Shown: one piece after another, positions 57,791-64,000 of the stretch | Position numbering within the stretch: position 1 is the first letter of the stretch | Layout: each line of letters opens with the position of its first letter | DNA from: Ptychodera flava | Taxonomy: Eukaryota > Hemichordata > Enteropneusta > Ptychoderidae | Assembly: GCF_041260155.1 (NCBI RefSeq) | Contig: NC_091931.1 | Coordinates: forward strand, 18,365,166 to 18,429,165 | Direction: 5' to 3' | Length of the DNA: 64,000 bases | The notes under the pieces: model-generated | Seen by the model: only the letters and a program-made list of their open reading frames with translations | The model's database searches: none | Told to the model about the DNA's origin: nothing | Made by a program: the position numbers and the translations under genes

Positions 57791-60189
57791 CCTGATATCT
57801 CAAGAACTGCTGAAGTGATGTCAACCAAATTTGGTACACAGCTTCAGGATCTAAATGGCAAGAACTGGAAAGGTTTTGGTGGGTGTGGCTTGGATATTAA
57901 TGAAGTTATGAAAGTTTTAATTTTTCTGTTACATGATTGTCTATGAGAGAGCTTTCGCCAAGGCTGCATATGACAAGTGAAAACGATCGATTGACGAGAT
58001 CGACTGTTTGAGGGCGCTGTGAAATGAGCTAGTCCAGGTTGGCTCCGTGTTTTAACCTCGTATTGAACGTAAAAAATATGATATTTTATGACTCATTCAA
58101 CTCACTATTCAAGATAAAATATCGTTTAGCAAATTAGCTTTACTCTTGGTGATTGATCGTTTCTCTCGCTGCTCGATCACCAGAAATGACTACATTCATT
58201 CTCCACCTAGCCTCATGGCATGGCATTATCACTCGCCCTGATTCCTTAATATGGAAGTTCTGATGAATAATAATTTTGGGTCAAAGGTATTGAAGTGTCC
58301 AGTCAGGTTCGTGCACAGAGTCCAAGGCCGTGACCTACTTCATGTACTGCCGTGTTTTGATTTTGCTTCGCCAAGTAACGTGCTCGCCATTGTCCATAAA
58401 AGTATGTTTGTTGTCCTTTAAGCAATTTTTTTAGTTCTAACTGTGTCAGATTAAAAAGGCGAGGTTGTTCGTGAAACAAATTCCGGGATAGGCTTTGGTA
58501 TGCGTAGGATCGGCAGTGCATCGTAGCGTACCACGCTTGTGTAACTGCCGAGCTCAACCTGCATTCTCGGTTGGTACTCATGGTAAGGGTACAATCATGA
58601 TGGTTTCAATTCCGATGAAGATTCATAAGTCTTATTTTTGCAGTCTTTTTTTCCGTATGATAATCCCGACAATTCATGTTATGGTTAGACGCGGTGGCCA
58701 TTTTATGATAAGTTTTCAATACTGCAAAGCTACATGGCGTAACTATTGTGTGATCGAGGTACAGCGTTTTGAATGGGATACAGAAACTCTGCAGAGGGAG
58801 AAACGATCGTTGACATGAGCAGTCAATGTACTTCAGCAAATAGTCCGCAGATTGTGGATTGAGAAAATACACGTGTCCCAGTAAATAGCGGAATATTTAT
58901 GTACATATTAATCAAATATACAGCTCATCGCTAAAAATGTAATTCAAAGATTTGTCACTGACAAATACTGCACTGTACGGAAAAAACAGTCTGTAGAATA
59001 GTTCAGGTAGTACTACCCGAGACAAACACTTGTGTTGTCAATTTTGATTTCATTTCACAAACTTCATACTTCATCAAGTATCGCGTATTTCAGCCTTTGT
59101 GAAGCCATTTTATTGATATTTTCAATTTTTGTCTTGGCTTTGTTGTGGAACATGTTGAATCGTCTCCGCGGACATGTAGGCACTAGGCCGAGGTGCAAAC
59201 ATATTCAGCCAAATTATCGTTTCGAAGCAAACAGTTCTATTACAGAAACACCATCAATTCTCTCTAACAAAGTTGCGTTAAATATTCAGTAAAATGTCAC
59301 ATAACGTTAAAAGTGTCACGGGGTCGAAGTGACTTGAGTACCGGGGTTGAGGTGACCAAAACCAGTGTGAATTACTGGGGTCCAAGCGGACAAGGGTTGG
59401 GATGACCTGTTCCCCAAGCGAGCTACCTTCAGAAGTCTGTTTCGTCGCAAAAAAGTCAATTTTTAAAACCCGTCATTTATGTACTGATGTTGTTCTCAGC
59501 ATCACAAACATATACGTCTCTGCTTTGTATGACAGCAAATATTATATTTCAGCGCCCCGTAAATGGGATCCTCGTTTTTTTGCGAACCCGGAAGTGTGTC
59601 TCACTCAATGCATTTCCTATCAAGGGAAACTACCCGCGTTCCATGTACCTTTTTTCAATGCCAGTGCAACGCTATCTGTGCAAAATTTGTGGCGATATAC
59701 TCCCGTGTGATGGAAAACCTCTCTTATTCTAACATGAACGTAGTTGACTTTGGACTTCGATTTCGTAAATGTGATGTCCATGCAGTGAGTTTGGGTTGGC
59801 GCGCTTATAATGCAATCTTCGCCCGCCTACGGTCCGATATCCTACATAAGACCACTAGAAAGATTGCTAGAAGCCCGTGTTTCAACTCTGTTGTCGTCTT
59901 TTAGTTGACTTCATTGCTTATCGGAGAGGTTTTTCCAGGATTGGAAGCCATGGCAATGTAAATCTATATCTTTCTCTGTACTGCGCCCTTTTAGCTCGCC
60001 TGTAACTCCCGAAAACAACGGTAGAAATCAGGACCACGCGGTCGATTGCAAGCAAAGGGTTCAAAGATTATTTTCCGCGTGCGGAAAAATTTGGCCACCG
60101 ATGAAATTTTCGGTCTCAAAGCGTTAAAGTTGAGTATGTGAAATTTGTGTTGCTGGAAGCCTTTTTGTTTGCCAAGGATCTAAAACCTT
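57791..60189. other. No gene supported
   Basis: Overlapping frames at 59402-59904 and 59032-59292 lack family motifs. The latter has one hydrophobic segment (see findings). A degenerate GGGGTYGARGTGACC phrase repeats about four times at 59317-59412. Confidence 0.35.
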
Positions 60190-60930
60190 CCACCTGATTG
60201 GCCCAAACGATTGCATAATGTACCGGTACATTGAAGATACTATGATATAACATTATTGAAAGTCATTAACTAGTTTCATTTCAGCCAATCCCTTATTTGC
60301 ATATGTAATGAATATTTCTAATTAGGGATATATATCGGAATTGACTCAACCAAAGTTGATGAATCTTGCTATATATATTTAAGATACTGTAATACATGTT
60401 ATTGAAATTCGTTTAGAATTTTTGCTTCAGCCAATCTCTAATTTACATCTTTGATGAACTTTCTTAATTAAGGATATTTTTCTGTATTGACTAGACCAAA
60501 GTCGACAAAACTTGCTATGTACATTAAAGATACTATGATACAAGATTATTGAAAGTCACTTGACATTTTTATTTAAGCCAATTCCTAATTTGCATATTTA
60601 ATAAACCTTCCTAATTAGGGATATACACTGGGATTTACTTGATAAAAGTTGGCGAAACATGCTGTGTACATAGATCATTATACCATGGTATAACAGTATT
60701 GAAAGTCATTTTTGCATTTTCATGTCAGCTAATTCATAATTTGCATAGCTAATAAGCTTTCACAGTTTGGCATATATAGCTTGGAGGACTTGACCAAAGG
60801 CAATTACACATGCTATATTAAGTGGTGATACAATGACAGTACTCAAAGACATTTATTATTTTTATTTCAGCTAATTACATATTTGAATACTTAATGACCT
60901 TTAGCATTGATCTGTGGTGACTTTGGTTCA
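60190..60930 (-). repeat. ~150-bp repeat array, second inverted copy
   Basis: About five units of the same repeat run in the same orientation as 52370-52878, with recurring ATTGAAAGTCATTAACTA, TAATTAGGGATATA and ACTTGCTATGTACATTAAAG blocks. Confidence 0.7.
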
Positions 60931-61677
60931 TTATGTTGATCATTACACTTTCAATGAAGTTGTAAACATGTAGCAAAGGTTCAAACTAGCACATAAATGC
61001 AATATATAATGAAACACGGGAGCAATTTCAGTTCATATCTGGTATTACATTTATGGTTCAACTTGATGTTACATTTATGGAGATATTTACATTTATTGAG
61101 GTTAGTCGATTACACATGCGTCAAACAGGGTTAACGCGCACATGTTTCACGGAGATGCATCGTACATGCGTTTTAACAGCGGCGTGTACGAGTGAGATTT
61201 CTCAAAGACAAGAGTGAGTTAATAGTTTTACATCATACGTGTGAGCTTGGCCACACAAGTGAAACGACAAACATACATATATTACTGAGATTGAATGCGT
61301 ATGCCTTGAGACAGCGACGCATACGCGTGAGATCTTTCAACCCTACGAGTGTGTTCAAAGACATGAGAGACGGGATGGGGTGGCATGGGGTTCCACTCAT
61401 ATCCTAAGAAAATGCTCTGCCTGTTTTAGCTATGAATACGCAGGGGTACTGTGACGTATGAATCGCGCTCGGGTCAGGGTTCATAGCTGCTAACCCATAG
61501 GCTTTACTTGAAGTTTACTACGACACCGATCGGTGATGCTGATTTAGCTCGCAAAATAATGAAATATATTAGTCTTTGAACAAATGAACCTGTACCCACT
61601 TTATAATTGACTATCTAAGACTCGTTCGCTACTCCTTCGCGATTTGAAAAAAGTCTAGTATCGTCTAGTATAGAAGA

Positions 61678-63174
61678 CAGGGACTCTTCAGAATTTACTT
61701 CAAGGGATAGACCGGAGGATTTTCTATTTTCCCGATGATTTTTCCATGGTCCCCCAGTAAATTATGGAGCAAATCTATTGCCCCACACACTTCCTGTTTT
61801 CCCCCATGGTCCCCCAATATATATATGTTTCTTACACACTGAGACATATACAGTCTGACAAGTTTCTTACACTTTGCAGGAACAATACAGTGATCATTTA
61901 ATTAACGATATAACAAAACATTTCAGAGTTACAATTAAGTGGCCATAAAAAGCGTATTTTGCAGGGACTGTAAGGAGCACACTTTTGTGAAGGCTAGTAA
62001 TGAACAGATCAAGTTGTAAATTGATGAATGCTTAAGAAACATATTATTTAACATGAATATTTCTTTTGTTGTGTCCACTATAAATGATCCATTGCGGCCC
62101 TTTTCTTGATTATTTTGACAATTACTTTGTTCAAGATGATGATGTTATATCAGTGGTCTATATCAAACACTTTGGTTATAAATGTTGCAAATTTGTTTTC
62201 AACATCCTTTGTAAAAAACACAGATGCAAAAGTGCTGACTCAGCAGTTTTTAAATAGCTTTCTAATGTTCATTAAATATGTGACAGCTTTGTTATTAGAT
62301 CAGTAACTTCATACATGGTGCTTGTGTTGGTAATACTACAGGTAGATTACATTTTAGGATCTCAAGTGTAATGAAATAACAAGATTTTTATCCACCATGG
62401 TTATTGTTTTCTTTCGAAAATGTCACATTTGCAATAAAGTCATGTGCAATACTAAAAATCATGGGGTAATGGGTGACTGAATGTAAATTATCTCAAAACG
62501 TAAATTGAAAACGCCCATTTTTCTTGCCATTATTTTTTTTTATTCTCCCCGTTCCAGCTACAACAAATGTGATCTCTAGAAATATGACACTGTATTCTTG
62601 GTGTTGGGTAGTTCCTCACCTTAAAGGGATATTTGCTGTAACTTTGCATTTGTCCAATTTTAAATTTCTTGCGTATCAAAAATTGTTTCTTATTCAATTC
62701 CTACATAGAACACCAAATGCTGAATTTAGCAACAAATTAGTACATACATACGTAAAGGACCATTGTTTTTCACCTCATAAATGAATTCTTGTCTGAACTT
62801 GATTCAAGATCTCTTTTCAACAATAACAATGCTGACTGTTCACTGGAAGGTCTGTGTTGACATGCTAAATACTGGACATTCCATGACATTTGAGGAAGAA
62901 CAAGATACTGCACTAGATACATAAAACAAACCACTGTTAATATTAACGGAGTTTAAAAACACTTGTCGAGTTTATCTGTCACAAGGGTTGCGCTACTATA
63001 GTTCTCTGTTTTTGTAGATCAGTACTTCTGGGCAAATGTTGATTATGTTTTTTTCCTTAACCCCTAAAAGATTGTGGTATTTTTGTCTGGTACCCCTAAT
63101 TTTTCATAGGAGAAATGGATGCCCTCCCTGAAAACTCTCCAGGCCCCCTGGAAGTAAATTCTGAACACTCCTTT
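61678..63174. mobile_element. Candidate 1.5-kb inverted-repeat DNA transposon
   Basis: CTCTTCAGAATTTACTTCAA near 61684 is mirrored by GGAAGTAAATTCTGAACACT near 63150, and weaker similarity continues inward (GGAG...TTTTC; GGTCCCCC/GGGGTACC). No transposase frame is visible. Boundaries are approximate. Confidence 0.45.
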
Positions 63175-64000
63175 GGGAATAGGTAGTGGGACTTAGACAG
63201 ATCTGTAAGGTGGTGAAATCCTCAGATGTATATCGTGGACGTCAAACTTCGATACTAAACTGACGATATCAGATATTTCAAAACTGTGCAAAGGAGCGCC
63301 TAACGGACAAACGGTTGAAAATAGATGTTATTGTCAAGGTAGTCTTAGACAGTGAATAATACAAATGGGTACAGGTTGAATTATTAAATACAGATATATT
63401 TCATTAGTTTGCGAGCAAAATCAGCGTGGAATGGAAATGGAAATGAAGGCAACTTCATACAGCTGATTTATGTATGTATGTATGTATGTATGTATGTATG
63501 TATGTATGTATGTATGTATGTATGTATGTGTGTGTGTGTGTGTGTGTGTGTGATAACGTGCTATTATATTTACGTGAGCGAACAAGGAAAGGGAAGTTTA
63601 ATTCACCCATATCGATTGGTTTCCGGAAGAGAGCATGAAGTGAGTAGAACCTAACATCATAAATTTTGACGAGAATAAAGCATCCGTAAAAAGGTGCTTA
63701 AGACTCTCGTCAGGCCGATTAAAAATATAAACGGGAAGTGCAATAGCCTGTATGAAAACTAGAACGACGGTTTTACCTTTCCCTAGGAATTGTTACTACT
63801 GCAATAGGGTCATGCCATGGCGACCTAATTCTTAACAGTTGTTAATAGACTGTTCCTCAGTTTCTGTTAGCTGCCCTGACGAATAAGGCGGCCGGTAACC
63901 TTCACTATTTGTTCCTTAGATTAAAACCTCACTTATGAACTCAGAGGTAAGTTACATTTAGAAAGAACAATAAATCGCCTATAAACGTTTGCCATACTTC
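63175..64000. other. No gene supported
   Basis: Contains the microsatellite at 63468-63552 and otherwise unremarkable AT-rich sequence. The 81-codon frame across the repeat is rejected. Confidence 0.4.
63468..63552. repeat. (TATG)n and (TG)n microsatellite
   Basis: About 60 bp of TATG pass into about 24 bp of TG. Confidence 0.97.

Noticed and set aside
59402..59904. Three overlapping 81-113 codon frames
   Set aside because: No recognisable domain, overlapping in different frames, no convincing splice sites.

Overview
This is eukaryotic, intron-rich, AT-rich DNA. Exons are short, carry GT/AG borders and keep phase across long introns. Microsatellites, foldback elements and non-LTR retrotransposon debris fill the spaces between exons. 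The gene types (a receptor tyrosine kinase with EGF, Ig, HYR and WxxW modules, and an Ig/TIR receptor) point to an invertebrate metazoan, most likely a marine deuterostome or lophotrochozoan. A hemichordate would fit, but the species is inference only.

Three genes can be read. (1) On the plus strand, 1151-2136, is a PI-PLC X-domain protein. Its coding sequence is uninterrupted, a 3' splice site lies in the 5' leader, and the protein resembles secreted bacterial phosphatidylinositol phospholipases C. (2) On the plus strand, 23105-25926, are the last four exons of an IL-1R/SIGIRR-like receptor (Ig, transmembrane, TIR). All its introns are phase 1, and a decayed LINE lies just upstream in the opposite direction. 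(3) On the minus strand, 52033 down to 34034, is a receptor tyrosine kinase of at least 21 exons. Joining the exons gives one open frame of 981 codons: WxxW (mucin/CILP-type), cadherin-like segment, unassigned Cys-containing block, EGF, Ig, EGF, HYR, transmembrane helix, complete tyrosine kinase. The signal peptide exon and C-terminal tail exon were not found. This ectodomain combination is the most unusual thing in the window. The gene also has two in-frame routes of exactly 130 nt between the same flanking exons, which suggests mutually exclusive splicing.

Between the genes: 2.8-20.1 kb holds microsatellites, palindromic elements, a ~150-bp tandem repeat, a tRNA-related SINE, a ~500-bp segmental duplication, and a GC-richer, frameshifted relic (about 13.56-16.53 kb) with family B DNA polymerase-like and SF1 helicase-like motifs. 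20.3-22.7 kb is a 5'-truncated CR1/L2/Jockey-like LINE on the minus strand, and 30.3-31.75 kb is a second LINE relic. 54267-57384 is a 3.1-kb DNA transposon with dense GTGTTC/GAACAC motifs near both ends and two smaller hairpin elements inside. 61678-63174 is another candidate inverted-repeat element. I see no tRNA or rRNA gene and no CRISPR array.

The three genes show no shared pathway or operon-like arrangement. Both receptors are modular cell-surface signalling proteins, so innate-immune or cell-recognition roles are plausible but unproven.
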